Assembly: GCF_009857595.1 (NCBI RefSeq)
Contig: NZ_WWCU01000010.1
Span: 62,001-126,000, forward strand
Length of the DNA stretch: 64,000 nt
From: Pseudoduganella aquatica
GTDB taxonomy: Bacteria > Pseudomonadota > Gammaproteobacteria > Burkholderiales > Burkholderiaceae_D
Direction of reading: 5' to 3'
The notes below the pieces were generated by a model. It did not search any database and was not told where the DNA came from. It saw only the letters and a list, made by a program, of their open reading frames with translations. The position numbers and the translations under genes were made by a program. Position 1 is the first letter of the stretch; each line of letters starts with the position of its first letter. Positions 18,377-28,730 of the stretch are shown here, in pieces.

Positions 18377-18665
18377 GAAATTCTCCTAAAGGACACTCTA
18401 TCGCTTTGAACACGGAAAGCACACCGTTCATAGGTAACTGCTTGAAAATTCTAGCATAAAACCTGTCCAGCACTGCAGAAACGGCCATGTAGAAGTATTG
18501 CGTAATCGCTGGATTCACCCGGAAATGCTGCGCCACTACATCTCCCAGGGCCTCGCCGAACTGAAACACGTACCGTGGGTCATCCAGATGCCATTCCGAC
18601 GCTCTGAACTCATCGCCGGTTGCATCCGCACGGAAAACCTTGCGAGAACGACCTGCTCCCGTCAC
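18357..18665 (-). CDS. Doubtful hypothetical protein, 102 residues
   Basis: An open frame with a GTG start at 18665 and no convincing ribosome site. Its product has a plausible amphipathic middle part (about residues 30-85), but no domain is recognised. It overlaps the start of the 55-residue gene by 20 bases and contains that gene's promoter. It could be a real upstream gene, a decayed gene, or untranslated sequence. Base composition here is less GC-rich than in neighbouring genes. Confidence 0.3.
   Translation of the reverse strand: MTGAGRSRKVFRADATGDEFRASEWHLDDPRYVFQFGEALGDVVAQHFRVNPAITQYFYMAVSAVLDRFYARIFKQLPMNGVLSVFKAIECPLGEFHGFQRR
18448..18458 (-). promoter_or_regulatory. Extended -10 promoter for the 55-residue gene
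   Basis: The minus-strand sequence TATGCTAGAAT matches the extended -10 consensus TNTGNTATAAT except for one base. No good -35 box is found 17 bases upstream, as is usual for extended -10 promoters. Predicted transcription starts near 18441, giving a leader of about 65 bases. Confidence 0.5.
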
Positions 18666-18713
18666 ATCCCCAAAACTACCTGGGCGAGTGGCGCGCGCCG
18701 GTCTGACGCTGGC

Positions 18714-18810
18714 AAAAAAAAAGCCCGCTCAAGGAGCGGGCTAAATCTAATCTCTTGGAGGAGAATAGAGGAGACAGGTGTAATCATGCCGCGTCGCAGC
18801 ATATAAATCT
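18714..18810 (-). ncRNA. Small-RNA-like repeat, copy 1, with anti-Shine-Dalgarno motifs
   Basis: On the minus strand an A/T-rich promoter-like block is followed by a weak hairpin. Then comes an unpaired stretch with two TCTCCT motifs 10 bases apart (complements at 18759-18764 and 18769-18774). A 9-bp intrinsic terminator stem (18722-18742) with a T9 tail closes the unit. About 85 bases match the second copy at 19237-19330. TCTCCT is complementary to the ribosome-binding consensus AGGAGA. The layout resembles the betaproteobacterial toxic small RNA family, described as clustered and carrying an anti-Shine-Dalgarno motif (recalled, not checked). Confidence 0.65.
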
Positions 18811-18824
18811 ACTTTATCTTTCCA

Positions 18825-19307
18825 ATGACAGTCATAGCCAAAACAAATATGTCTATTGCCTTCAGCCGCCGCCTCGCCCTCATCTTTGGAATTTTGCTTC
18901 CGCTGGCTGAACTGGTACGGCGCAGCGGGCAGCTTGGCAGCGCGGCCGTGATTCCCCATCTGCTGGACGACTTCCTGTTGGGCGGGAGTTTGCTGTATGC
19001 CGCCGCGCTATGCCGGCGCGATCCGCGCCGCGGCCGCCTCTATCTCGCGGCGGCGTGGGGCGCAGCGTGCGGCATGGGCTACAACAGCTTCATGTGGCAG
19101 CTGCTCACCCTGGACCAGCCCGACCCGGCACCTATTTCCTCAGCGGCGGTCGCCGCCGTCAAAGGCATCGGATTGCTGCTGTGCCTGGCCGCCCTGCTGG
19201 GCTGCCTGCGCGAACCGGATGCCGCGCCGCATCGACAAAAAAAAGCCCGCTACGGGAGCGGGCTAAATCTAATCTCTTTGAGGAGAATAGAGGAGACAGG
19301 ACTATGA
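18825..19307 (+). CDS. Small polytopic membrane protein, function unknown
   Basis: A 160-residue frame (ATG at 18825, alternative ATG at 18849 just before the first helix) with about four transmembrane segments and short charged loops. No family is recognised. No strong ribosome site precedes either start. The last 23 or so residues and the stop codon are encoded by the antisense strand of small-RNA copy 2. Its natural C-terminus may therefore have been replaced by the repeat. It lies between the two small-RNA copies, on the opposite strand. Confidence 0.55.
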   Translation: MTVIAKTNMSIAFSRRLALIFGILLPLAELVRRSGQLGSAAVIPHLLDDFLLGGSLLYAAALCRRDPRRGRLYLAAAWGAACGMGYNSFMWQLLTLDQPDPAPISSAAVAAVKGIGLLLCLAALLGCLREPDAAPHRQKKARYGSGLNLISLRRIEETGL

Positions 19308-19330
19308 TGCCGTAGCGCATCATATATTTC
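19237..19330 (-). ncRNA. Small-RNA-like repeat, copy 2, with anti-Shine-Dalgarno motifs
   Basis: This is the clearer of the two copies. On the minus strand a 7-bp hairpin (arms ATGATGC at 19304-19310 and GCATCAT at 19317-19323) lies near the predicted 5' end. It is followed by an unpaired stretch with two TCTCCT motifs (complements at 19281-19286 and 19291-19296). The terminator stem is at 19244-19264, followed by T8. A conserved ATAAAGTAGA block upstream is promoter-like. It lies about 50 bases downstream of prc on the same strand and overlaps, antisense, the end of the membrane-protein gene. Confidence 0.7.
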
Positions 19331-19385
19331 TACTTTATATTGGTGATGATAGAAATAAATGATGCGTATAACTTGGCAAAAATAC

Positions 19386-21638
19386 TTACTTTCCCACGTC
19401 GGCTGCGTATGGGAGCACGCGGGAGGCCAGTCGGGTATCGGTTTTGAGCAGGCCCACTTCGTCGGCCAGGATGTGCACCGCTTCATTCAGCAGCACGTCC
19501 TTGGCCGCTTTGGCGGCTTTCTCCGCGTCCAGCTCGGCGCTCAGGCTGCGCTCGTCGCCTTGCAGGCCGTCGTCGGTGCGCAGCGCGCCCTTCACTGCCG
19601 CAATCTGGCGCGCGGCCTTGGCGTTGGCGTTGGCCGGCTTGGCCGCGATGGCCTTGTTCAGCGCTTCCTTGGCGTCCGGGATCAACACCGGATCATCCGG
19701 TGAGGCCACCAGGTTCAGCAGGCGTGCCTCGCGCAGCTTGGCGCGCGCTTCCTGCTGGTCGCGTTCCTTGCGGCGCGCAGCTTCGTTCAGCGAAATGGTG
19801 TTGTCCTTGCGCTGCTTCTTCACCAGGGCGATGTCCTCGGCCAAGTACTGGAAGTCCTTGTCCTTGGCCACGCGCGCCTCGTGCTTCTTGTCCAGCAGCG
19901 GCACGATCTCCTTCAGCTCGCCTGCGGGAATGTAGATCGCCGGCTTGATGGCCACCCACGGCAGCGCGTTGTCATAGCTCGATTCGCCAAAGGTTTCCGG
20001 GTCCGACATCGACGGCAGGTTGATGTCCGGCACCACGCCGCGCAGCTGCGTCGTGCCGCCGTTGATGCGGAAGAACTGCGCCACCGTCATTTTCAGTTCG
20101 CCGTAGCGCGGCTTGTCGGCCTGCGAATAGCGGTCCAGGCTCACCAGCTGCTGCACGGTGCCCTTGCCGAACGACGGTTCGCCGATGACCAGGCCACGGC
20201 CGTAGTCCTGGATCGCGGCGGCGAAAATCTCCGACGCCGAGGCCGAGCTGCGGTTGATCAGCACGCCCACCGGACCGTCCCATGCCAGGCCGGCGTTGGT
20301 GTCGCTCTCCACTTCCACTTTGCCTTGCGCATTGCGCTGCTGCACCACCGGGCCTTTGTCGATGAACAGGCCGGTCAGTTCCACCGCCTCGGTCAGCGAG
20401 CCGCCGCCGTTGTTGCGCAGGTCGATCAGCACGTTGTCGACTTTTTCCTTCTTCAGCTCGGCCAGCAGGCGGGCCACGTCGCGGGTGGCGCTCTTGTAGT
20501 CCTTGTCGCCCTTGCGGCGCGCTTCAAAGTCCAGGTAGAAGGTCGGCAGCGAAATCACGCCGACGCGGCGCTTGGCCGTGCCATCGCGCACTTCGAGGAT
20601 GGATTTCTTGGCCGACTGCTCTTCCATGCTGATTTTCTTGCGCACCAGCGACAGCTGCGCCAGCTTGCCGTCCGGGCCGGCGTCGGCCGGCAGAATCTGC
20701 AAGCGCACCGTGGAATCCTTGGCGCCGCGGATCTGCTGCACCACGTCGTCGATGCGCCAGCCCACCACGTCGGTGAAGCTGCCGGACTCGCCCTGGGCCA
20801 CGCCCACGATACGGTCGCCCACTTTCAGCTTGCCCGACAGCGCGGCCGGGCTGCCCGGCACCACTTCGCGCACCACGGTGTAGTCGTCGCGCTGCTGCAG
20901 CTGGGCGCCGATGCCTTCCAGCGACAAGCGCATGGCGATGTCGAAGTTTTCGGCGGCGCGCGGGCCGAGGTAGTTGGTGTGCGGCTCGATCGACATGGCG
21001 TAGGCGTTCATGAAGATCTGGAACACGTCTTCATTGTTCAGCTTGCGCGAACGGCTCATGTAATTTTCGTAGCGCTTGTCCAGCGTCTCGCGGATGGCCT
21101 TGTCGTCCTTGCCGGCCAGTTTCAGGCGCAACCAGTCGTTCTTGACGCGCTTGCGCCACAGGTCTTTCACTTCCGCGTCGGTCTTCGGCCATTCGGCCTT
21201 TTCCCGGTCGATCTGGTAGCTCTCGTCCAGCGAGAAATCGAATTTGGTCTTCAGCAGTTCGCGCGCGTAGCCGATGCGCTCGTTGAAGCGCTGCTGGTAG
21301 AGGTTGTAGATGGCGAACGGCACCGTCAGGTTTTCCGACATGATGGCGTCGTCCATCTTGGTGCGCATGGGGGCGAACTGGTCCACGTCGGCTTGCACGA
21401 AGAACAGCTTTTCGCCGTCCAGGGACTTGAAGTAGCGGTCGAAGATCTTCTCCGACATCGCGTCATCCAGCGGGGTAGCCTTGTAGTGATAGCGCGTCAT
21501 GACGTGGGAAGCCCACAACGCGGCCTGCGACTGCACCGCCTGCGGCTTGACGATCTCCGCGGCCTTTTCAGGCGCCGCGGCGCCCACTTGTACCGATACG
21601 GCCAGCGCAATCGCGCTCAACAACATCTGCTTCTTCAT
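19386..21638 (-). CDS. prc: Carboxy-terminal (tail-specific) processing protease
   Basis: A 750-residue periplasmic serine protease of family S41 with a signal peptide (cleavage near residue 22). A Prc N-terminal domain is followed by a PDZ domain (about 235-325), the S41 catalytic core and the DUF3340-type C-terminal domain. The catalytic dyad is Ser467 in SASASE and Lys492 in FGKGTVQ, spaced as in E. coli Prc. It degrades or trims periplasmic proteins with hydrophobic C-termini, including cell-wall hydrolases and lipoproteins (family knowledge). It is monocistronic. The small-RNA copy 2 begins just past its stop. Confidence 0.95.
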   Translation of the reverse strand: MKKQMLLSAIALAVSVQVGAAAPEKAAEIVKPQAVQSQAALWASHVMTRYHYKATPLDDAMSEKIFDRYFKSLDGEKLFFVQADVDQFAPMRTKMDDAIMSENLTVPFAIYNLYQQRFNERIGYARELLKTKFDFSLDESYQIDREKAEWPKTDAEVKDLWRKRVKNDWLRLKLAGKDDKAIRETLDKRYENYMSRSRKLNNEDVFQIFMNAYAMSIEPHTNYLGPRAAENFDIAMRLSLEGIGAQLQQRDDYTVVREVVPGSPAALSGKLKVGDRIVGVAQGESGSFTDVVGWRIDDVVQQIRGAKDSTVRLQILPADAGPDGKLAQLSLVRKKISMEEQSAKKSILEVRDGTAKRRVGVISLPTFYLDFEARRKGDKDYKSATRDVARLLAELKKEKVDNVLIDLRNNGGGSLTEAVELTGLFIDKGPVVQQRNAQGKVEVESDTNAGLAWDGPVGVLINRSSASASEIFAAAIQDYGRGLVIGEPSFGKGTVQQLVSLDRYSQADKPRYGELKMTVAQFFRINGGTTQLRGVVPDINLPSMSDPETFGESSYDNALPWVAIKPAIYIPAGELKEIVPLLDKKHEARVAKDKDFQYLAEDIALVKKQRKDNTISLNEAARRKERDQQEARAKLREARLLNLVASPDDPVLIPDAKEALNKAIAAKPANANAKAARQIAAVKGALRTDDGLQGDERSLSAELDAEKAAKAAKDVLLNEAVHILADEVGLLKTDTRLASRVLPYAADVGK

Positions 21639-21781
21639 CGGCTTACTCCGAAAACTTTGATTTCATGGAAAACTGGGTCCCGCTGCGCCTTATTCTACAG
21701 GATAGCAGGACGGCGGCAACGGCTGTACGGCTCAGTTTCGGCGCCTAGCCTTAAGGCTGAATTAAAGCGCCCGGCAGCGCC

Positions 21782-24334
<2,553 letters not shown>

Positions 24335-24566
24335 CGTTGGACTCCGGTTCGGATGAGCAATTCCTTGGCGCGCAGCGCCAGCGGACAGCGTATCACACAC
24401 TGCGCGCTCGCCATCCTTAGCGGGCCGGCTTAAGGATTGCCGATGGCATCGCGGCGCCGCGTTCAGAATTCCTTAATCTCCGGCGGCCACCATCCGCCTA
24501 TGCCGACGCGCCGCCGGCCCTTAGCCGGGGCGCGCGATTGGCCAAACCAACGCACAGGAGCATCCC

Positions 24567-25295
24567 ATGAACGACATGCAGGCCCGCCCCGGAGAACGCA
24601 ACGGCTCCGCTTCCCCACCGTATCAGACGCTGGTCTGGGATCTGCCCGTCCGGCTGTTTCATTGGCTCATGGCCTTCAGCTTCGCGGGCGCCTATTTGAC
24701 GGCGGAGATGGAGCGCTGGCGAACGGTCCACGTCACCCTCGGCTACACGATGGCGGCGCTGGTCTGCTTCCGCATTGTCTGGGGCTGGATCGGCACCGAC
24801 TACGCCAGGTTTTCCAGCTTCGTGCGCGGACCGCGAGCGACGCTGCGCTATGTGCGCTCGCTGTTTAGCCCGCGCCCGCAGCATTTCACCGGGCACAATC
24901 CGGCCGGCGCCGTCGCGATCCTGCTGATGCTGGCCACCACCATGGCCCTGGCCGGTTCAGGCTGGCTGCTCTACACCGGCCGCGCCGGCGCATGGATGGA
25001 GGACGGGCATGAATTGATCGCCGAGCTGATGCTGGCCCTGGTGCTGGTCCACATTGGCGGCGTGCTGGCCGCCAGCCTGCTGCACCGGGAGAACCTGGCC
25101 AAGGCCATGCTCACCGGCCGCAAGCGGGCCGACGCCGGTGCGAAGGCACAGGGCCGGCGCGCCGGCACCGCCTTGCTGCTATTGCTGGCCGTGCTGGCGT
25201 TCTGGTGGTGGCAGGCCGGTCATGCGGAGGCGCCGGCAAGCGGTGCCACGTCCGCGGCGCAGCGGCACGGCGCGCACCGCGGCGATGACGACTGA
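24567..25295 (+). CDS. Cytochrome b561-like membrane protein
   Basis: A 242-residue membrane cytochrome with four core helices and candidate haem-ligand histidines in FHWLMAF, VHVTLGY, DGHELIAE and LVHIGG. These are typical of the bacterial cytochrome b561/Ni-Fe hydrogenase b-type family. It shuttles electrons between the quinone pool and a periplasmic or cytoplasmic partner. A basic linker and a fifth helix end the protein. The ATG at 24567 follows CAGGAG. It precedes the two-component pair by 26 bases, so the three genes may form one operon. Confidence 0.85.
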   Translation: MNDMQARPGERNGSASPPYQTLVWDLPVRLFHWLMAFSFAGAYLTAEMERWRTVHVTLGYTMAALVCFRIVWGWIGTDYARFSSFVRGPRATLRYVRSLFSPRPQHFTGHNPAGAVAILLMLATTMALAGSGWLLYTGRAGAWMEDGHELIAELMLALVLVHIGGVLAASLLHRENLAKAMLTGRKRADAGAKAQGRRAGTALLLLLAVLAFWWWQAGHAEAPASGATSAAQRHGAHRGDDD

Positions 25296-25321
25296 GCTGG
25301 CAATCGTGGGATAATCCGGGC

Positions 25322-25990
25322 ATGCACATACTCCTCGCCGAAGACGATACGCTATTGGGCGACGGCCTTCAGGCCGGCCTGCGCCAGCTCGGCTTTCAAG
25401 TCGACTGGGTGCGGGATGGCGCCGCGGCGGCGCGCGAACTGCGGGTGTCGCCCCCTTACACGGCGGCGGTGCTCGACCTCGGCCTGCCCGTCAAGGATGG
25501 CTGGGCCGTGCTGGACGACGTGCGGCGCGCCGGCGTGACGGTGCCGGTGCTGATCCTGACCGCGCGCGACGCCGTCCCCGACCGCATCCGCGGACTCGAC
25601 CTGGGCGCCGACGACTATGTGGTCAAGCCGGTCGACCTGTATGAATTGGCCGCGCGCCTGCGGGCGCTGGTCCGGCGCGCACACGGCCAGATCCAGCCCT
25701 GCCTGCGCGCGCAGGATGTCGAACTCGACGCCGCCGCCAGAATGGTGCGCAAGGGCGGCGCGCCGGTATCGCTGTCGACCCGGGAATTCGACTTGCTGCA
25801 GGCGCTGATGCTCAATCCGGACAAAGTGCTCTCGCGCGAGCAGCTGGAACAATACCTGTATAGCTGGGGCAAGGAAGTCGAGAGCAATGCAATCGAGGTC
25901 CACATCCACAATCTGCGGCGCAAGCTGGGCGGGACGCTGATCCAGACGGTGCGCGGCGTCGGCTACATGTTGTTGCGGAGCGCCCCCTAG
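25322..25990 (+). CDS. OmpR-family response regulator (QseB/PmrA-like)
   Basis: A 222-residue transcription factor. The receiver domain has acidic residues near 8-9, phospho-acceptor Asp52 and the conserved Lys in KPVD. The C-terminal winged helix carries the recognition-helix segment SNAIEVHIHNLRRKL, typical of the QseB/PmrA/TctD subgroup. One base separates its stop from the kinase start, so the pair is co-expressed. The nearby cytochrome and P-type ATPase genes are the first candidates for its targets. Confidence 0.93.
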   Translation: MHILLAEDDTLLGDGLQAGLRQLGFQVDWVRDGAAAARELRVSPPYTAAVLDLGLPVKDGWAVLDDVRRAGVTVPVLILTARDAVPDRIRGLDLGADDYVVKPVDLYELAARLRALVRRAHGQIQPCLRAQDVELDAAARMVRKGGAPVSLSTREFDLLQALMLNPDKVLSREQLEQYLYSWGKEVESNAIEVHIHNLRRKLGGTLIQTVRGVGYMLLRSAP

Positions 25991-25991
25991 C

Positions 25992-27353
25992 ATGCAGGAC
26001 AGGCCCGCCTCGCTGCAAGGACAACTGATCCGGCCGGTGCTGGCTGTCGTCAGCCTGATCTGGCTGGTCGCCGCCGGCGCCGTCTGGTTCGACGCCCGGC
26101 ACGAGCTCGACGAGCTGCTCGATGCGCGGCTGGCGCAGGCGGCGTCGCTGCTGCTGATCCAGAAATTCGGCGACTTCGACGGCGACGACATCGCGCCGCC
26201 GCCCGCCGGCACGGAGCAGTACGCCACCGCGCTGATGTTCCAGGTCTATCAATCGGGCCGGTTGATGCTGAAATCCGCCGACGCGCCGTCGCGGCCCATG
26301 ATGGCGGGTGGCGCGCCCGCGGCGCAATACGCCACGCTGTCGCTGGCGGGCGCTTCTTGGCGGGTCTACCGGGCGCCGGACCGGACCCGTGCGCTCGAAG
26401 TGATCGTCGCCGAGCGCCTGGACGCGCGCCGGGAAGTGCTGTGGGCGGTGCTGCGCAGCAGCCTGTGGCCGCTCGCCGTGGCGTTGCCGCTGCTGGCCGC
26501 CGCCACCTGGTGGGTGGTGCGGCGGGGCACGGCGCCGCTGCGCGCGCTCAGCCGCGCCATCATGTCGCGCCAGCCGCACGCGCTCGAGCCCATCGCGGAC
26601 CCCGGCATCCCCCGTGAACTGCAGCCGCTGCTGCGCTCAATGAACGGCCTGTTCCAGCGAATCGCCACCCTGCTCGACTCGGAGCGCCGGTTCACCGCCG
26701 ACGCGGCGCATGAACTCAGAACGCCGATCGCCGCCATCCGCATGCAGGCGCAGGTGGCCGCCGCCGCCGCCGAGCCCGCGGCGCGACAACACGCGCTCGG
26801 TGCGACAATCGATGGCTGCGACCGCGCGACGCGCCTGGTGGAACAGCTGCTGACGCTGGCGCGCCTGGAAGCGAACGGCGTCACGGACCAACGCTGCCTG
26901 GACTTGCGGCAACTGCTGCGGCAGGTGGTGGCGGAGCTTGCGCCTCAATCCGCGGCGAAACAGCAGGAGCTGAGCTTCGACGCCGACCGGGCATGCCTGG
27001 TCCAAGGAAATGAGCTGCTGCTGGCTATCCTGTGCCGCAATCTGATCGACAACGCCATCCGCTACAGTCCGGTCAAGGCCAGCGTCGCGCTGCGGCTGCG
27101 GTGTGACAAGGACCGCTTCCGCCTGACGATAGAGGACAGCGGCCCCGGCATGGCTGCCGCCGACCTGCTACGCGTGGGCGAACGGTTTTTCCGGGTTGCC
27201 GGCAGCGGCGCAAGCGGCAGCGGGCTGGGCTGGTCCATCGCGCGGCGCATCGCCGCGCCGCACGGCTTCGCGTTGTGCGCGGAACCGTCCGCGCGGCTCG
27301 GCGGGCTGGCGGTCGGGCTAAGCGGTCCGCTGCTCAAACAGGCGGCAGGATGA
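25992..27353 (+). CDS. Sensor histidine kinase (QseC-like)
   Basis: A 453-residue inner-membrane kinase. Two transmembrane helices (about 12-32 and 156-176) bracket a periplasmic sensor of roughly 120 residues. A HAMP-like linker follows, then HisKA with His240 in AHELRTPIAAIR and an HATPase domain with NLIDNAIRYSP and DSGPGM boxes. The ligand is unknown; QseC-type kinases sense metals or small signals. The gene directly follows its regulator. Its 3' end overlaps the convergent membrane-protease-like gene by 20 bases. Confidence 0.92.
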   Translation: MQDRPASLQGQLIRPVLAVVSLIWLVAAGAVWFDARHELDELLDARLAQAASLLLIQKFGDFDGDDIAPPPAGTEQYATALMFQVYQSGRLMLKSADAPSRPMMAGGAPAAQYATLSLAGASWRVYRAPDRTRALEVIVAERLDARREVLWAVLRSSLWPLAVALPLLAAATWWVVRRGTAPLRALSRAIMSRQPHALEPIADPGIPRELQPLLRSMNGLFQRIATLLDSERRFTADAAHELRTPIAAIRMQAQVAAAAAEPAARQHALGATIDGCDRATRLVEQLLTLARLEANGVTDQRCLDLRQLLRQVVAELAPQSAAKQQELSFDADRACLVQGNELLLAILCRNLIDNAIRYSPVKASVALRLRCDKDRFRLTIEDSGPGMAAADLLRVGERFFRVAGSGASGSGLGWSIARRIAAPHGFALCAEPSARLGGLAVGLSGPLLKQAAG

Positions 27354-27885
27354 CGGTGTAATAGCTGGCGGACCAGGCCAGGGCGGCGATCACCAGGTAG
27401 GGCCAGGAGCGCAGCGCTATCTTCCAGTCCACTGCCGAGGGCCAGCAGGCCAGGAACTGCGGCGCCACGGCGAAGGCCAGCAACAGGTCCAGCGGCTCGA
27501 AATGCCAGCCGGGCTGGGCGCGCCACAGCGCCACCGCCAGCGGCACGGCCGCCACCAGGAAGGGGGCCAGCGCGACCGGGGCGGCGTTGTACCAGCGCAC
27601 CCGGGTCAGGCTCACCGAGCCGAGCTGCCAGCTCTGCCCCACCCTGCGCGGCATCACGGAAAAGCCGGCTGGCCGCGCGCCCGTCAGCAGGCCGACGCAG
27701 AAATGCGCCAGCTCGTGGCAGATGGTGCCGGCCAGCGTGAACAGGAAAAAGAAGGGATGGAAGGCGGCCAGGCGCCGTATCACCAGCGCCAGCGCCAGCG
27801 ACGGGGCCAGGTAGAGCAGAACGTTGAGCAGCACTTCGCGGTGCTGGCAGAACCAGGCGGGGGCGATGGCGGCACAGTCGAACAT
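27334..27885 (-). CDS. M50-like membrane protein with HELAH motif
   Basis: A 183-residue polytopic protein with about five helices. A HELAH motif near residue 58 sits inside a hydrophobic segment, as in site-2 zinc metalloproteases, where the two His and the Glu bind and activate zinc. The usual distal NxxPxxxLDG motif is not clear. It could be a minimal M50B-like protease or an inactive relative. It is a single gene, convergent with the sensor kinase, with no clear ribosome site at the ATG at 27885. Confidence 0.7.
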   Translation of the reverse strand: MFDCAAIAPAWFCQHREVLLNVLLYLAPSLALALVIRRLAAFHPFFFLFTLAGTICHELAHFCVGLLTGARPAGFSVMPRRVGQSWQLGSVSLTRVRWYNAAPVALAPFLVAAVPLAVALWRAQPGWHFEPLDLLLAFAVAPQFLACWPSAVDWKIALRSWPYLVIAALAWSASYYTVILPPV

Positions 27886-27929
27886 GGTCGGATACTACCG
27901 TGTTTCCGCCACCGCCGGCACAACTATCA

Positions 27930-28484
27930 CTACTCGGAGTAGAAGCAGCGGCCGCAGGCCTGGCGGTAGCTCTCGTTGCCGCCTATGCTGATCTGCTCGC
28001 CCTCCTTCATGCGCTTGCCGTCCTGGTCCACGCGGATATTCATGGTGGCTTTCTTGCCGCAAGTGCAGATGTTTTTCAGCTCTTCGATATCGTCCGCCAG
28101 CGCCAGCAGGTAGGCCGAACCGGGGAAAGGCTCGCCCCGGAAGTCGCTGCGCAGGCCGTAGCTGATGACCGGAATGCCGCGCACCTGCGCCAGCTTGTGC
28201 AATTGCTGCACCTGCACAGTGGTCAGGAACTGCGCCTCGTCGATCAGCAGGCAGGCGATGCGTTGATCGATCACCTTGAGAAAATCGGTGTCGGCGTCAA
28301 ACACCTCGGTCTCGCGCTGCGGGCCGAGGCGGGACGTGACCTTGCCCACGCCGTAGCGGTTGTCGATGGCGGCGGTGAACAGGCGCACGGCCTGGCCCTG
28401 TTCCTCGTAGTTGTGGGCGACCTGCAGCATGGCGGTCGATTTGCCGGCGTTCATGGCCGAATAGCGGAAGTAGAGTTTTGCCAC
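27930..28484 (-). CDS. tdk: Thymidine kinase
   Basis: A cytosolic salvage enzyme of 184 residues that phosphorylates thymidine to dTMP. Visible features are the P-loop MNAGKS, the DEAQF Walker-B-like motif, the lasso-loop region RSDFRGEPF and the zinc ribbon with CTCG and CGRC cysteine pairs. Length is normal for type II bacterial Tdk. The start is a GTG at 28484, which gives the conserved MAKLYFRYSAMN N-terminus. No strong ribosome site precedes it. Confidence 0.96.
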   Translation of the reverse strand: MAKLYFRYSAMNAGKSTAMLQVAHNYEEQGQAVRLFTAAIDNRYGVGKVTSRLGPQRETEVFDADTDFLKVIDQRIACLLIDEAQFLTTVQVQQLHKLAQVRGIPVISYGLRSDFRGEPFPGSAYLLALADDIEELKNICTCGKKATMNIRVDQDGKRMKEGEQISIGGNESYRQACGRCFYSE

Positions 28485-28618
28485 GGCGATGCGAGTGAAA
28501 TGAACAAAGCGGGATTATACGGCCCGAGTCCCCGGCCCCGCCAGTATGGCGTTGCCGCATCGCCAACTGCGCACGCTGGCACACCAAACCGACATGGTTG
28601 CAATTTAGCCAATCACAT

Positions 28619-28647
28619 TTGACTTCAAATGTATTGCTTGCTACGAT
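28619..28647 (+). promoter_or_regulatory. Sigma70-type promoter of the binding-protein gene
   Basis: TTGACT (28619-28624), a 17-base spacer and TACGAT (28642-28647) form a near-consensus promoter. It covers the first in-frame ATG of the downstream frame (28629), so that ATG cannot be the start for this transcript. Transcription should begin near 28654. Confidence 0.65.
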
Positions 28648-28730
28648 GGCCGCGTCCTCTGGCGCCTGGCGCCCGGAACCATATCCACATATGCCATCAC
28701 CTTTGCCTTTGTGCAGCAGGAACCGAGATA

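Noticed and set aside
18498..18806. Plus-strand frame that ends in the first small-RNA repeat
   Set aside because: No ribosome site, no family, and its tail is just the antisense of the RNA repeat.
21747..21758. Perfect 12-base palindrome AGCCTTAAGGCT between the ATPase and prc genes
   Set aside because: It has no T tail and no consistent operator context; a chance palindrome or weak terminator cannot be separated.
24416..24476. CTTAG, CTTAAG and CTTAA sequences as PmrA/QseB boxes
   Set aside because: The spacing (13 bases and irregular) does not match the 11-base period of the known direct repeats.
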